A DNA stretch of 64,000 nucleotides from contig NZ_NEGH01000010.1 of the NCBI RefSeq assembly GCF_002135375.1, positions 1 to 64,000 of the forward strand, in the 5' to 3' direction. Source of the stretch: Acinetobacter sp. ANC 4558 (GTDB lineage Bacteria; Pseudomonadota; Gammaproteobacteria; Pseudomonadales; Moraxellaceae). The notes beneath the pieces are model-generated. The model was not told the origin of the DNA and made no database searches. It saw only the letters and a program-made list of their open reading frames with translations. Made by a program: the position numbers and the translations under genes. Below, one piece after another: positions 35,008-45,332 of this stretch (positions are counted from its first letter, which is position 1; every line of letters begins with the position of its first letter).

Positions 35008-35685
35008 ATGAAGCTCGTCATTTTAGGTGCAACAGGCATGGTGGGGAAAAGTGTATTACATGAAGCACTTCAAAATATAGATATTGAGAAAATTCTTGTG
35101 ATTGGTCGTGAGAGCAGTGGTATAGAGCATGCGAAGCTCAGTGAGATATTGCTTAAAGATTTATTCAAAATGAATGAGATTGAGAAAGATCTTGTTGGAT
35201 ATGATGCATGTATTTGGGCAATTGGGATGAGTTCAGTTGGGAAAAGTGAACCTGAATATGCAAAAGTGACAGAAGAACTTACTCTATTATGGGCAAAAAA
35301 CCTTTTACGTATTAATCCTAAATTCTCATTTTGTTATTGCTCGGCTAATGGTGCAGGAGGAAAAAGTATGTGGGCGCGTGTACGTCAGCGTGTTGAAACG
35401 GAATTACAGCAAATGCCATTTCAATTTTCCGGCGCTGTACGCCCTGCAGTGATTCAACCTAGTCAAAATATTACTAGTCGCACTCGTGCATATCGGATTG
35501 CTATAGGGGTTATGAAACCTCTCAATCCAATTTTTCCATATCTTATTCGCTACTGTCCAAAGCAATTCACGACATCAAAAATTTTAGCACTATCGATGAT
35601 TGGCGTTGTTCAGGGAAAAGCAAATCAATTCATTCTGGAATCTAAAGATATCAATCAACTTGGGCAGCGTTTATTAAATAATTAA
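35008..35685 (+). CDS. NAD(P)-binding Rossmann-fold protein (atypical SDR)
   Basis: 225 residues starting with the dinucleotide-binding motif MKLVILGATGMVGKSV, then ILVIGRESSG, CIWAIGMSS and a region FCYCSANGAGGKS where related epimerase-like proteins have their active-site strand. No catalytic YxxxK is clear. It follows the HxlR gene by 89 bases on the same strand and might be co-regulated. AAAGGT is the ribosome site. Confidence 0.75.
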   Translation: MKLVILGATGMVGKSVLHEALQNIDIEKILVIGRESSGIEHAKLSEILLKDLFKMNEIEKDLVGYDACIWAIGMSSVGKSEPEYAKVTEELTLLWAKNLLRINPKFSFCYCSANGAGGKSMWARVRQRVETELQQMPFQFSGAVRPAVIQPSQNITSRTRAYRIAIGVMKPLNPIFPYLIRYCPKQFTTSKILALSMIGVVQGKANQFILESKDINQLGQRLLNN

Positions 35686-36230
35686 CTCATAAAGCAGAAT
35701 GACTTATTTGAGTTTGTAACTTAAATTTTATAAATATCAAATTAAATGTTGAATATGATTTAATGACGTGTTTGAAATTGATTTGGCTGGAAACATTGGT
35801 ATATTTCAGTTTTTGGTTTTATTCGGCAGTTTTCTTTATGTAGAGAAACTGTTATTTTTTGCGAAAAGAAATCAATTGTTAAAAGTATTTATATATTTTT
35901 AGCTTATATAATTTTCATTATTTATTGATGGTTCCATTTTTTAGTCTTATTCAAGTTGAAATCATAGTGCTAACGGAGATTAATGTACTATACAAGTGAG
36001 TGTGCGAGCATTATCAAATGGATGTAAATCTGTTTTATTAGCAAATGTTGTAGTAATTCACATAAATAGTAGTCCTTAGTGTAGAGAATTTTTATAACTC
36101 AAAATGATCACTTTATAGAGTAATATTTGTACTCTAATCCTCTAAATATTCATACAAAATTAACAAATGAAATATATCAATGCAAAAAAGCTTTCTGCAG
36201 TACATATTCTCCCTATATCAGGGAATTTTT
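35686..36230. other. Intergenic region
   Basis: About 545 AT-rich bases with no gene I can support. Near the right end CTCCCT / AGGGA and TTTTTTT (36207-36232) form a plus-strand terminator-like hairpin just beyond the WYL gene end. Confidence 0.4.
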
Positions 36231-37226
36231 TTAATTATCTTTAACGGCATTCATCAGAAAGTCGGGTTCAATGTGTTGAATAATTTGTCCAAATCCACGA
36301 AGCCACCAAACTAACTGTGATGTATAGGGAACAGTTGCGCAGACCATCGAAATACCATCAGATAGTTTAGTAATTTTTTGATCTATGCTGAGTTGACACT
36401 CTTCAAAATAAGTCGAATCTTGTTCAGACATTGTTAATTTAATTTCGATCTGTTCAGTCGGCTTGGCGTAATCGACGCGAAACCCTAGAGCACCTGATTC
36501 GATATATTTATCAATATCAAAATTAACAGGATGCATTGCACGAGATTCTAGTACTTTAGCAGATTTAAAACGATGTAAGGCAAAGGTTTGGATGTCTGAT
36601 TTATCGTATCGTGTACAAATAAGATAAATAATGGCGCCTTTTTGTACCAATCCGAGTGGATTTAAGGTGTAGGTTTTTTCTTCTGTCAATGTTGAAGTTC
36701 TAGGCTGATAAATACATTCTAGTTGTTTGTCTTGTAATAGTCCTTCATAAATAGCTTGCTGCGCTGATCTGTCGACTAAGGGAGGAATAAGCGGTTGATT
36801 CGCTGGCACAATACGAACACGATTAATCCATTGTCGAACATTATTTTGGCTTGATAAATTCCGCCGTGCCAAATCAAACCATGGATTCATTTCCTCGATA
36901 AGGCTCGGAGGGAGTAAGTGTTTCAGATGTTCTTCTACCATCATAAACGTGACAGCCTGAGAGCTAGTCATATGTGGCAAACTTTGAATGGGTGCATCTG
37001 ATCGCCAGCGCCAACCTTGTGGAACTGTTCCATTATTTTCAATTGGGAATCGTTGAGAAATTTGATTTAAATCACGCTGAATAGTGCGTAAGCTAATTTC
37101 AATTCCTTCACGTTGAAGAATTTCTTGTAATTCACGTGTTCCCATCCATTTACCTGTAGATAATCGAGATAGGATTTGCCATTGTCGGTACAAGGTGTTG
37201 GAGGTTTCTTTTTCTTGGATAGACAT
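36231..37226 (-). CDS. WYL-domain transcriptional regulator
   Basis: 331 residues from ATG 37226. N-terminal winged helix (RLSTGKWMGTRELQEILQREGIEISLRTIQRDLNQI), then a WYL domain (QAIYEGLLQDKQLECIYQPR, LNPLGLVQKGAIIYLICTRYD, FALHRFKSAKVL) and a C-terminal WCX part. Such regulators sense nucleic acid or small ligands and often control defence or stress genes. An open extension to 37304 lacks similarity. No obvious target is adjacent. Confidence 0.85.
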   Translation of the reverse strand: MSIQEKETSNTLYRQWQILSRLSTGKWMGTRELQEILQREGIEISLRTIQRDLNQISQRFPIENNGTVPQGWRWRSDAPIQSLPHMTSSQAVTFMMVEEHLKHLLPPSLIEEMNPWFDLARRNLSSQNNVRQWINRVRIVPANQPLIPPLVDRSAQQAIYEGLLQDKQLECIYQPRTSTLTEEKTYTLNPLGLVQKGAIIYLICTRYDKSDIQTFALHRFKSAKVLESRAMHPVNFDIDKYIESGALGFRVDYAKPTEQIEIKLTMSEQDSTYFEECQLSIDQKITKLSDGISMVCATVPYTSQLVWWLRGFGQIIQHIEPDFLMNAVKDN

Positions 37227-37637
37227 ATTTGATTTCAAAAAGCGTGTGAAGTTCAGTTTTATTAAAATATATGCACAAGAGAAAACAGTTGTTTTGACAG
37301 GCATGAATACGGTTATTGGTATTTTGCAACATTTATCAATATGAATGCAATTTATTATTTAAAACGTAAATCACATTCAAATAGACTGGATCAGATATCT
37401 TGTGCAAGGTGATACTACGCTGGCTAGAATAAATCATGATGGGGTGAAGAAGGTAGGAAATTTATATTATTAAAAAATTAGTGATTTTATACTTGAAAAA
37501 GTTGTGATATTCATCAATATTAAAAATGGAAATGAAGTTAATGGATTTTCGCTTTTTTGTAATTTATCGGTATAATTACTTGAAAGTTCAATAAAAGCTA
37601 GATAAAACAGTAGATAAATAAGTAACAAGGACTAAGA
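37227..37637. other. Divergent intergenic region between WYL regulator and GST
   Basis: About 410 bases, AT-rich, no gene. Should contain both promoters; none could be fixed with certainty. Confidence 0.4.
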
Positions 37638-38249
37638 ATGAAGCTTTATTATTCTCCAGGTGCATGTTCATTAGCATCTCATATTATTTTAAATGAAATT
37701 AATGTTGATTTTGATTTAGAAAAAGTAGATTTAAAAACACATATAACTGAAAAAGGTACAAACTATTACCAAATTAATCCAAAAGGCTATGTGCCAGCCT
37801 TGGAAATTAATCCTGGATTAATTTTGACTGAAAATGTAGCTATTCTTCCATTTTTAGCACAACACGATCCTAAACAGGATCTTATTCCACCATCGGGTTT
37901 GGGGCGTGCAAAAGTTTTAGAATGGTTAGGATATTTAAATTCTGAATTACATGATGCGTATTCTGTATTCTTTGGAGCGCCTTTAACTGATGATGCAAAA
38001 CAAAAAGCATATGCTGAATTAGATCGGTTATTAACCTATATTGATCAAGCAATTGTTGCATCAGGAAATGAGTATTTAGTTGATGATAATTTTGGTCCAG
38101 CAGATGCATACTTATTTGTGCTTACCAATTGGTCAAATCTTATTAAACATGATTTAACACCTTTTCAAAATGTAGTTGCACTTCGTAAAAAAGTTGCAGC
38201 TCGTCAATCTGTACAAATTGCAATGCGTGATGAAGGTCTAATTCCATAA
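37638..38249 (+). CDS. Glutathione S-transferase (beta-class-like)
   Basis: 203 residues. Starts MKLYYSPGACSLASHIILNE, the beta-class active-site segment with Cys9-Ser10 region, followed by GYVPALEI and LTENVAILPFLA (glutathione-binding), and an all-helical C-terminal domain. Conjugates or thiol-exchanges glutathione with electrophiles. AAGGA precedes the start and a symmetrical terminator follows. Confidence 0.9.
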   Translation: MKLYYSPGACSLASHIILNEINVDFDLEKVDLKTHITEKGTNYYQINPKGYVPALEINPGLILTENVAILPFLAQHDPKQDLIPPSGLGRAKVLEWLGYLNSELHDAYSVFFGAPLTDDAKQKAYAELDRLLTYIDQAIVASGNEYLVDDNFGPADAYLFVLTNWSNLIKHDLTPFQNVVALRKKVAARQSVQIAMRDEGLIP

Positions 38250-38262
38250 ATATAAAAAGAAT

Positions 38263-38292
38263 AAAAAACCACATATTAATATGTGGTTTTTT
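38263..38292. terminator. Bidirectional terminator between gst and thiG
   Basis: AAAAAACCACATATT / AATATGTGGTTTTTT, a near-perfect palindrome serving both convergent genes. Confidence 0.85.
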
Positions 38293-38312
38293 AGTCATAA
38301 AAGCGAAAATAT

Positions 38313-39098
38313 TTATTTAAAGAAATATCCCGTTTCAGGAGAGCTAGCATTTGCCATGCGCTTACGTGGCATACGACCAGCCAAATAAGCTTCTCGACCA
38401 GCTTCAATGGCTTTTTTCATTGCAGATGCCATTAAAATAGGATTTTGTGCAGCTGCAATAGCAGTATTCATGAGTACGCCATCACAACCCAATTCCATCG
38501 CAATTGCAGCATCACTTGCAGTCCCCACACCTGCATCAACGAGAATAGGAACTTTTGCATTTTCTTTGATAATTGAAATGGTATGAGGGTTTAAGATTCC
38601 TAATCCAGATCCAATTAAACTACCTAAAGGCATAATTGCTACACAGCCCATACTTTCAAGTTCTTGAGCAACAATAGGGTCATCTGAGGTATAAACCATG
38701 ACTTCGAAACCATCTTCGATGAGGGTGCGAGCAGCTTTCAGTGTTTCTGTGACATGTGGATATAATGTTTTTTCATCGCCTAATACTTCTAGTTTCACTA
38801 AATTGTGACCATCTAGAAGTTCTCGTGCAAGCATGCAAGTGCGGATTGCACTATCTGCATCAAAACAACCTGCAGTATTTGGGAGGAGTGTATATTTTTC
38901 AGGTGGAATAACTGAAAGTAAATTAGGTTGATCTGCATGTTGTCCGATGTTTACACGTCGAATCGCCAGAGTCACAATTTCAGCACCACTTGCTTGAATT
39001 GCTAAATCTGTTTCATTGAGATCTTTGTATTTCCCGGTGCCAACAAGTAGGCGAGATTGAAATGTACGTGAGCCAATTTTTAAGGCTGAATCTTCCAT
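38313..39098 (-). CDS. thiG: Thiazole synthase
   Basis: 261 residues from ATG 39098 ([24 protein letters not shown]), the usual ThiG length, with GGAG six bases upstream. Landmarks: [25 protein letters not shown], the Schiff-base lysine region [32 protein letters not shown]. It builds the thiazole of thiamine using sulfur carried by ThiS. The frame is open upstream to 39194, overlapping thiS, but that part is not conserved. Confidence 0.95.
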   Translation of the reverse strand: MEDSALKIGSRTFQSRLLVGTGKYKDLNETDLAIQASGAEIVTLAIRRVNIGQHADQPNLLSVIPPEKYTLLPNTAGCFDADSAIRTCMLARELLDGHNLVKLEVLGDEKTLYPHVTETLKAARTLIEDGFEVMVYTSDDPIVAQELESMGCVAIMPLGSLIGSGLGILNPHTISIIKENAKVPILVDAGVGTASDAAIAMELGCDGVLMNTAIAAAQNPILMASAMKKAIEAGREAYLAGRMPRKRMANASSPETGYFFK

Positions 39099-39111
39099 GG
39101 GTGCTCCAAAA

Positions 39112-39309
39112 TTAACCGCCACCGACGGCATGAATAATTTCAATTTGATCGTTTTCTTGAAGAAGTGTTTGTTTGAGCTTGCTTTTTGAAACAATCATTT
39201 CATTTCTTTCAATAGCAAAGCGTTTACCTTCTAAAGCCAATGTTTGAATCAATTCGAGAAGATTAGTACAATCAGTGTCTTGTATTTCGCCATTTAAATT
39301 AATTCGCAT
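39112..39309 (-). CDS. thiS: Sulfur carrier protein ThiS
   Basis: 65 residues of ubiquitin-like fold ending in VGGG with the Gly-Gly terminus that is thiocarboxylated. AAGGAA gives a good start. Directly upstream of thiG (13 bases) and 17 bases downstream of a DUF423 gene, forming one minus-strand unit. Confidence 0.92.
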   Translation of the reverse strand: MRINLNGEIQDTDCTNLLELIQTLALEGKRFAIERNEMIVSKSKLKQTLLQENDQIEIIHAVGGG

Positions 39310-39326
39310 TTGAATTCCTTACATTC

Positions 39327-39692
39327 TTATCTTGCATATTTAAATGCGTTCCAAGCCAATAATAACCAGCCAAAAATCATTAAAGCACCGCCAATAGGGG
39401 TGATTGCACCTAAGCCGCGTGGAAGTCCTAGTGCCATAATGTAAAGGGAGCCGCAGAAAAATAAAATACCGACTTGGATAAGAAGAAAACTAGACTTTAT
39501 TGGAATCTGTGGAATGACTTTGGCAATGATGCCAAGTGCAAGTAACCCGAGAGCACTATAGAAAAAGTAATCTGTAGATGTTTGCCACCATTCAAGTTGG
39601 CTTTCTGTTGCGCGTACTTTTAGACCATGCGCACCAAAAGCACCTAGTATGACAGCTAAGGCCAAATTAAGTGCCGCAATTGCAATCCACAT
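39327..39692 (-). CDS. DUF423 membrane protein
   Basis: 121 residues with four membrane segments and the family pattern AVILGAFGAHGLK near the N-terminus, then WQTSTDYFFYSALGLLALG and LPRGLGAITPIGGALMIFGWLLLAW. Function unknown. It heads the transcript with thiS and thiG. Confidence 0.88.
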   Translation of the reverse strand: MWIAIAALNLALAVILGAFGAHGLKVRATESQLEWWQTSTDYFFYSALGLLALGIIAKVIPQIPIKSSFLLIQVGILFFCGSLYIMALGLPRGLGAITPIGGALMIFGWLLLAWNAFKYAR

Positions 39693-39830
39693 TATTAAAT
39701 TTCACCAATGAATTTTATAACCAAACATAGCATAGATGACTAGCGCAAGAAAGTAGAGTTAGCGCCTATTCTTATGCATTTTTAAGATTAAAAAAGGGCA
39801 CAAGGCCCTATATAAGTGAAAACAAATTTA

Positions 39831-40700
39831 TTAATTTGATGACATCGCTACTTTTATCTTTTCCATGGCATTTTTTTCTAACTGACGGATACGTTCTGCT
39901 GAAACATTGTATTCTGCCGCAAGCTCATGCAAAGTCGATTTATCATCATCTAACCAACGACGTTGTAAAATGTTACGTGAACGATCATCTAACTGTTCCA
40001 TTGCATCATGAAGAGCAGAAGTACTTTGCTCTTCATAGTCTTCATCTTCGACTAAACGTGCAGGATCATAACGACTATCTTCTAAATATAATGCTGGAGC
40101 AACATGGGTTGAACCTTCATCATCATCATCGCCAGATGCTTCAAAAGCAGCATCATAAGCAGTGAGTCGTCCTTCCATTTCTAGGACTTGTTCTGGTGTG
40201 ACGTTTAAATCTTTTGCAATTGATTTTGCTTCTTCCAAAGTCAGTTTTTTACTGGATTTTTTCAGGCTTCTTAAGTTAAAGAAAAGTTTACGCTGAGCTT
40301 TGGTTGTTGCAATTTTAACAATACGCCAATTACGAATCACATATTCATGAATTTCAGCTTTAATCCAATGGACAGCAAAAGAAACTAAACGCACGCCCAT
40401 ATTGGGATCAAAGCGTTTTACTGCTTTCATTAAGCCTAAATTGCCTTCTTGGATTAAATCACCTTGTGGTAAACCGTAACCTGCATAACTACGTGCGATA
40501 TGGACAACAAAACGTAAATGAGACATCACCAATAACTTAGCAGCATCTAGGTCTTGGTCGTAAAAATACTTTTCAGCTAACTCTTTTTCTTGTTCAGCTG
40601 TTAAAATTGGAATTTGATTGACAGTACTAATATAAGCACCGAGATTTGCACCTGGCGCCGATAATGACAGGGGCATCAATTGATTGCTGCTGTCACTCAT
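39831..40700 (-). CDS. rpoH: RNA polymerase sigma-32 factor
   Basis: 289 residues, normal for RpoH. Shows region 2 ([36 protein letters not shown]), the RpoH box with QRKLFFNLR, and region 4 ([29 protein letters not shown]). Directs heat-shock transcription. The ribosome site AAGGAG is strong. An acidic insertion ([15 protein letters not shown]) lies between regions 3 and 4. Confidence 0.96.
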   Translation of the reverse strand: MSDSSNQLMPLSLSAPGANLGAYISTVNQIPILTAEQEKELAEKYFYDQDLDAAKLLVMSHLRFVVHIARSYAGYGLPQGDLIQEGNLGLMKAVKRFDPNMGVRLVSFAVHWIKAEIHEYVIRNWRIVKIATTKAQRKLFFNLRSLKKSSKKLTLEEAKSIAKDLNVTPEQVLEMEGRLTAYDAAFEASGDDDDEGSTHVAPALYLEDSRYDPARLVEDEDYEEQSTSALHDAMEQLDDRSRNILQRRWLDDDKSTLHELAAEYNVSAERIRQLEKNAMEKIKVAMSSN

Positions 40701-40837
40701 ATTGACTCCTTATAGGATGGGATAAAATTATCAATAGTTTATCTTAAAGCGAATATCATCTGAAATTAAAGAACAATTAGTGAAAAAATGTAATCTTTAA
40801 TATCAAATATGAATGAAATACGAATATTGAATCATAT

Positions 40838-41071
40838 TTATACGTCAATCTTATAATGAAATTCATTTTCAGCGATTTTAAGTACTTCACAGTGAATGTG
40901 ATGAATCTGACAATAACGTGAGATATCTTGTAAACTATGTGGATCTGAGGATTTTAATAAAAAATGCTTTGTATTGCTATTTTTTAATGAGCGTTTGAGC
41001 ATTAATAATGGCATAGGGCAAGGTTTACCCATAGCATTGATGATATTGATTGATGTTTCAATGGCACTCAT
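40838..41071 (-). CDS. TusA/SirA-like sulfurtransferase
   Basis: 77 residues with the family motif GKPCPMPLLMLKRSL (CPxP, catalytic Cys in GKPC) and the sandwich end (LLKSSDPHSLQDISRYCQIHHI). TusA passes sulfur for tRNA 2-thiolation; paralogues have other sulfur roles, so the exact one is open. ATG 41071 is preferred to the GTG at 41077; neither has a clear ribosome site. Confidence 0.8.
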   Translation of the reverse strand: MSAIETSINIINAMGKPCPMPLLMLKRSLKNSNTKHFLLKSSDPHSLQDISRYCQIHHIHCEVLKIAENEFHYKIDV

Positions 41072-41269
41072 ACGCACAGTAAAAGCATGTTACATTAATG
41101 ATCTCTCTATCTTAGCAAATTTAAGGCAAAAGCCAAAAATAAATTTATTAAAATTTAGACAGATGTATGCTTTAAAAAGTTTCATAACTTAAAATGCTAA
41201 AATTGAATAAGATATATAAAAAAAAATCTATTAATTGTTCCAAACACATGATAAGCTCAAGTCGAATTA

Positions 41270-41453
41270 GGTTTTACAGCAACCTTAAATTGTTTGAAAC
41301 CTACTTTAAATTATGGATGTAACCGGGAATTTGTTAATAGTTTCACAGAATGATTACAAGATTAGAAATAAAAATTGTTTTTAACCCTTGTTTGTTTGTC
41401 TGCTGCTTGCAACACCGGGTGGTCCTTTTTATGAAATCAATGAGGATTAACTA
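41270..41453 (+). promoter_or_regulatory. Long 5' leader of the cold-shock gene
   Basis: About 180 bases without a gene precede the cold-shock start, ending with GAGGAT as ribosome site. Cold-shock mRNAs of this family commonly have long structured leaders acting as thermosensors; by position this fits, but I did not derive a fold. Confidence 0.4.
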
Positions 41454-41669
41454 ATGACAGCTGCTCGCGAACAAGGCGTAGTAAAATGGTTTAACGACAC
41501 TAAAGGCTTTGGCTTTATTCAACGTAATGGCGGTGATGATGTATTTGTTCACTTCCGTGCGATCCAAGGCGACGGCCACCGTTCACTTCGTGACGGTCAA
41601 CGCGTTGAATTCAGCGTAGTTAAAGGTCAAAAAGGCTTCCAAGCTGAAGAAGTTCAGCCATTAGACTAA
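41454..41669 (+). CDS. Cold-shock protein (CspA family)
   Basis: 71 residues: [30 protein letters not shown] with RNP1 (KGFGFI) and RNP2 (VFVHF) motifs. Single-stranded nucleic-acid chaperone. GC is higher than in its neighbours, as usual for highly expressed genes. A terminator follows within 50 bases. Confidence 0.93.
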   Translation: MTAAREQGVVKWFNDTKGFGFIQRNGGDDVFVHFRAIQGDGHRSLRDGQRVEFSVVKGQKGFQAEEVQPLD

Positions 41670-41690
41670 TCTTTAGATTAGTTTGAGAAA

Positions 41691-41718
41691 AACGCCCTAA
41701 TGTATATTGGGGCGTTTT
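41691..41718 (+). terminator. Terminator of the cold-shock gene
   Basis: AACGCCCTAA / TTGGGGCGTT with TTTTT. A second small stem ACTAATC / GATTAGT lies just before it, at 41665-41682. Confidence 0.85.
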
Positions 41719-41771
41719 TGCTTATAATGTGAAAACATTATTTATCCCTTAGTAAGATAGAGCAAATCAAT

Positions 41772-42923
41772 ATGTCAGTAGGTTTTGAAACCTTAAATTT
41801 ACATCCCGATTTAAAAAAAGCAATTGATGCCTTAGGCTTTAGCATGATGACGCCAATTCAGGAGAAGGTTTTAAAATATACATTAGCTGGGCATGATGCA
41901 ATTGGTCGAGCACAAACTGGAACTGGTAAAACAGCTGCTTTTTTAATTAGTGTCATTAATGATTTACTCACTAATCCGATACAAGAACAGCGTTACCGTG
42001 GCGAGCCTCGTGCATTAATTTTAGCACCAACACGCGAACTTGCATTGCAAATCGAAAGTGATGCGAAGGAATTAACTAAATTTACAAATTTAAATTTAGT
42101 TACATTACTTGGTGGCGTGGATTTTGATAAACAAACAAGTTTATTGGATCGTAATTTTGTCGATATTATGGTGGCTACACCAGGACGATTGATTGATTTG
42201 GTCGAACAAAAACAGGTTTGGTTAGATCAAATTGAGTTTTTAGTGATTGATGAAGCAGATCGTTTATTGGACATGGGATTTATTCCATCAGTAAAGCGAA
42301 TTGTTCGTTATTCACCTAGAAAAGAACAGCGTCAAACATTAATGTTTTCAGCAACTTTTAACTATGATGTGTTGAATTTAGCGCAGCAATGGTTGTTTGA
42401 ACCTGTAACGGTAGAAATTGAGCCTGAGAAAAAAACCAATGCTGATGTTGAGCAACGTGTATACATGGTTGCAGGATCGGATAAGTACCAGTTATTAAAA
42501 GATATTCTACGTGATGAACCGATTGATAAAGTGATGATTTTTGCAAATCGCCGTGATCAAGTGCGCAAACTTTACGATCATTTAAAGAGAGATGGCTATC
42601 GGGTTGTGATGTTGTCAGGTGAAATTGCACAAGATAAACGTTTAAAAATGCTTGATCAGTTTAAAAGTGGAAAGCAGAATATTATGATAGCAACAGATGT
42701 TGCTGGACGTGGTATTCATGTGGATGGGGTATCTCATGTAGTGAATTTTACCCTACCTGAACAATCAGATGATTATGTACATCGTATTGGGCGTACTGGT
42801 CGAGCAGGATCTCAGGGTGTGAGTATTAGTTTCTTATCCGAAGATGATGCTTTTTATTTGCCTGAAATTGAGAAAGCAATTGGGCAAAAACTACCTTTGA
42901 CACGTTTAGAGGGATATTGTTAA
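41772..42923 (+). CDS. rhlB: DEAD-box RNA helicase RhlB-like
   Basis: 383 residues with all helicase motifs: Q motif (FSMMTPIQ), AQTGTGKT, PTREL, GGVDFDKQ, TPGR, DEAD, SAT, IFANRRDQVRKL, ATDVAGRGIHVDGVSHV and HRIGRTGR. The N-terminus is RhlB-like (FETLNLHPDLKKAIDALGF). The arginine-rich C-terminal tail of E. coli RhlB is missing; the protein stops soon after the core. Confidence 0.88.
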   Translation: MSVGFETLNLHPDLKKAIDALGFSMMTPIQEKVLKYTLAGHDAIGRAQTGTGKTAAFLISVINDLLTNPIQEQRYRGEPRALILAPTRELALQIESDAKELTKFTNLNLVTLLGGVDFDKQTSLLDRNFVDIMVATPGRLIDLVEQKQVWLDQIEFLVIDEADRLLDMGFIPSVKRIVRYSPRKEQRQTLMFSATFNYDVLNLAQQWLFEPVTVEIEPEKKTNADVEQRVYMVAGSDKYQLLKDILRDEPIDKVMIFANRRDQVRKLYDHLKRDGYRVVMLSGEIAQDKRLKMLDQFKSGKQNIMIATDVAGRGIHVDGVSHVVNFTLPEQSDDYVHRIGRTGRAGSQGVSISFLSEDDAFYLPEIEKAIGQKLPLTRLEGYC

Positions 42924-42962
42924 ATTTTTGCTGATCTGTGAGTTGTTTAATTGATTGTATTT

Positions 42963-42987
42963 AAAATGCCACTGTTGTGGCATTTTC
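42963..42987. terminator. Terminator between rhlB and the convergent lipoprotein gene
   Basis: AAAATGCCAC / GTGGCATTTT around TGTT, usable in both directions. Confidence 0.8.
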
Positions 42988-42996
42988 GTTTATTGT

Positions 42997-43368
42997 TTAT
43001 TTGCACTGAAAATGAAGAGTAGTTTGATAATCCTCATCGGTTGCGATATCTGTTTGAGTTCCTGAAATTTTACCGAAAATATTACTGGCAGCCTGTATGA
43101 GTTTTCCAGTATTTGGGTCAACAACTCCTTGTAATATACCGTTATAGGTGGTTTTTTCATCTAGCACGATGGTTGTTGATGTTTTACATGTCTTATTTGC
43201 TGCATTGATTGCATTATTTTTAGCAATTATTTCCGTTTTTCCAATTCCAGTCACTTCATATTGATGGTTGGCTTTTTGAATTACTGTGGTGTGGTTATTT
43301 GGGGTGGTTGCACACGCACTGAGGAAAAGAAAAGATAATGTGCTACTTATCATTAAAATTTTTTGCAT
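42997..43368 (-). CDS. Lipoprotein, unknown function
   Basis: 123 residues with lipobox ending at Cys19 (LSAC). The mature part begins with polar residues and contains YEVTGIGKTEIIAKNNAINAANKTC and a final CK cysteine, a pattern (repeated alanine and asparagine helix between strands) seen in small envelope proteins of Acinetobacter. No named family. Confidence 0.75.
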   Translation of the reverse strand: MQKILMISSTLSFLFLSACATTPNNHTTVIQKANHQYEVTGIGKTEIIAKNNAINAANKTCKTSTTIVLDEKTTYNGILQGVVDPNTGKLIQAASNIFGKISGTQTDIATDEDYQTTLHFQCK

Positions 43369-43591
43369 TGTTTTCTCTATTGTTCAATCATTTAATTTCT
43401 ATATTGTCTGATAAACTTGTAATAAGATGCCGAAATATGTATCAAATGTTTAGTATTCTTGTATGACTATTATATTTAAATAACTTCGTTAGATAGGAAA
43501 TAAAAATAGATGCAAATATTACGAGAAAATAGTGAACAAAAAAGAGTTTATGCTAATCTTGATTATCATTTAATTTAGAATTTAATACGCC

Positions 43592-44167
43592 ATGGTTGAT
43601 TCAGTTTCAGATATCGTTCATCACAATATTCATCAACGTCAATCTATAGGTCATTTGGTTGAACCTGCACCGAATGATGATCAACTTGAACAAGCCTTTT
43701 TGGCAGCATTGGCTGCACCAGATCATCATCGATTGAATCCGACGCGTTTTGTGATTATTCCAGCAGATCAGCGTGATGCTTTTGGTACGCTACTTTCTCA
43801 GGCACTTGCAGATACTGGTCAAACAGAAGCTGTACAGCTAGAACGTGTAAAAAATCATCCTTATCGTGCACCACTTTTAGTGCTTGCATTAACTCAGTTT
43901 GTGGATCATCCTAAAGTCCCATATTTTGAGCAAACATTAAGTACTGGTGCAGCAATTCAAAACTTTTTGTTATCATTGCAAGCACAAGGTTTTTCAACAA
44001 TATGGCGCAGTGGAGCAGTGGTTGAATCTCAACACTTTAAACATATACTTGCACTTACAGAACATGATTTAATATCAGGTATAATTTATATTGGTACGGC
44101 AGTGAAAGAAATTCCGCCTCGTGCTCAAATAGATACACACAAATTTGTAAGTTATTGGAATAAATAA
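43592..44167 (+). CDS. Nitroreductase-family protein
   Basis: 191 residues. RQSIGHLVEPAPNDDQLEQAFLAALAAPDHHRLNPTRFVII carries the FMN-binding RxS start and the PtxxNxqPxRF-like segment, and QAQGFSTIWRSGAVVES matches the later flavin contact region of the YdjA/RutE type. Reduces nitro or quinone compounds in relatives. It lies 19 bases upstream of gpsA and probably shares its transcript. Ribosome site unclear. Confidence 0.8.
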   Translation: MVDSVSDIVHHNIHQRQSIGHLVEPAPNDDQLEQAFLAALAAPDHHRLNPTRFVIIPADQRDAFGTLLSQALADTGQTEAVQLERVKNHPYRAPLLVLALTQFVDHPKVPYFEQTLSTGAAIQNFLLSLQAQGFSTIWRSGAVVESQHFKHILALTEHDLISGIIYIGTAVKEIPPRAQIDTHKFVSYWNK

Positions 44168-44186
44168 AACGAGGGAAGACGAAATA

Positions 44187-45254
44187 ATGTCTGAATTGGA
44201 TTTTTCAGGATTGGTTGATCATTTACCCACTACATCGAAAGCTGACTTAAGAATTACTGTGCTTGGTGGTGGAAGTTTTGGTACGGCAATGGCAAATACT
44301 GCTGTCCGAAATGGTTGTGATACGATGATCTGGATTCGTGATGAGGTGATTGCTCGAGAAATTAATCAGACTCATTTAAATCAGCGTTATTTGCCAGATT
44401 TTCCTTTAGAGCATGGTTTACGGGCAGTTTCTAATTTAGAAACTGCTGTCAGAGATCGGGATATTATTTTGGTTGCAATTCCAAGCCATTCATTTAGACA
44501 TGTCTTAAAGCAAGCTCAACCTTATATTAGTGGACAAGCGATTGTTTCTTTAACCAAAGGAATTGAGGCGGAAACTTTTTGCTTTATGAGTGATATTATT
44601 CAGCAAGAATTGCCAGAAGTTCCATATGGCGTACTTTCAGGTCCAAACTTAGCGAAGGAAATTGTTGCTGGTCAACCCGCAGGTACCGTTATTGCTAGTC
44701 ATTCCGAATTGGTTCGAACCTCCACACAACAAGCTTTACATAGTGCATTATTTCGTGTTTTTGCCAGTGATGATGTTAATGGTGTAGAGCTTGGAGGTGC
44801 ATTAAAGAATATTTATGCGGTCGCAATGGGGATGGCTGCGGCTTATGATGTGGGTGAAAATACTAAAAGTATGATTTTAACACGTGCGTTAGCAGAAATG
44901 AGTCGTTTTGCGGTGACGCTTGGTGCAAATCCTTTAACGTTTTTAGGTCTTTCTGGTGTTGGGGACTTATTTGCGACGTGTAATAGTCCATTGAGTCGAA
45001 ACTATCAAGTTGGTTTTGCTTTAGGAAAAGGAAAAACACTAGAACAAGCAACAACAGAATTAGGACAGACGGCTGAAGGTATTAATACCATTGTTCAGGT
45101 GCGAAAGCGAGCGGAAGAGCTTGATGTATATATGCCAATTACATGTGCATTATATGATGTAATTTATCAAGGTGCACCACCTGTCAGTATTGCATTTTCA
45201 TTAATGAAAAATGGTAACAGAAGTGACGTAGAGTTTGTTCTCCCGCATCAATAA
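44187..45254 (+). CDS. gpsA: Glycerol-3-phosphate dehydrogenase [NAD(P)+]
   Basis: 355 residues with VLGGGSFGTAMANTAVRNG (dinucleotide fold), VAIPSHSFRHV, SLTKGIE, LSGPNLAKEI, the catalytic lysine segment GGALKNIYAVAMGMA and TFLGLSGVGDLFATC. Makes glycerol-3-phosphate for phospholipids. It has an about 17-residue N-terminal extension (SELDFSGLVDHLPTTSK) before the core. Confidence 0.95.
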   Translation: MSELDFSGLVDHLPTTSKADLRITVLGGGSFGTAMANTAVRNGCDTMIWIRDEVIAREINQTHLNQRYLPDFPLEHGLRAVSNLETAVRDRDIILVAIPSHSFRHVLKQAQPYISGQAIVSLTKGIEAETFCFMSDIIQQELPEVPYGVLSGPNLAKEIVAGQPAGTVIASHSELVRTSTQQALHSALFRVFASDDVNGVELGGALKNIYAVAMGMAAAYDVGENTKSMILTRALAEMSRFAVTLGANPLTFLGLSGVGDLFATCNSPLSRNYQVGFALGKGKTLEQATTELGQTAEGINTIVQVRKRAEELDVYMPITCALYDVIYQGAPPVSIAFSLMKNGNRSDVEFVLPHQ

Positions 45255-45332
45255 TTGCAAAAAATGAAATATCTTCAGATTTTTGTCACAATTGCTCTTT
45301 ATAATATCGGCATACTTAAATAAGGAAACTTT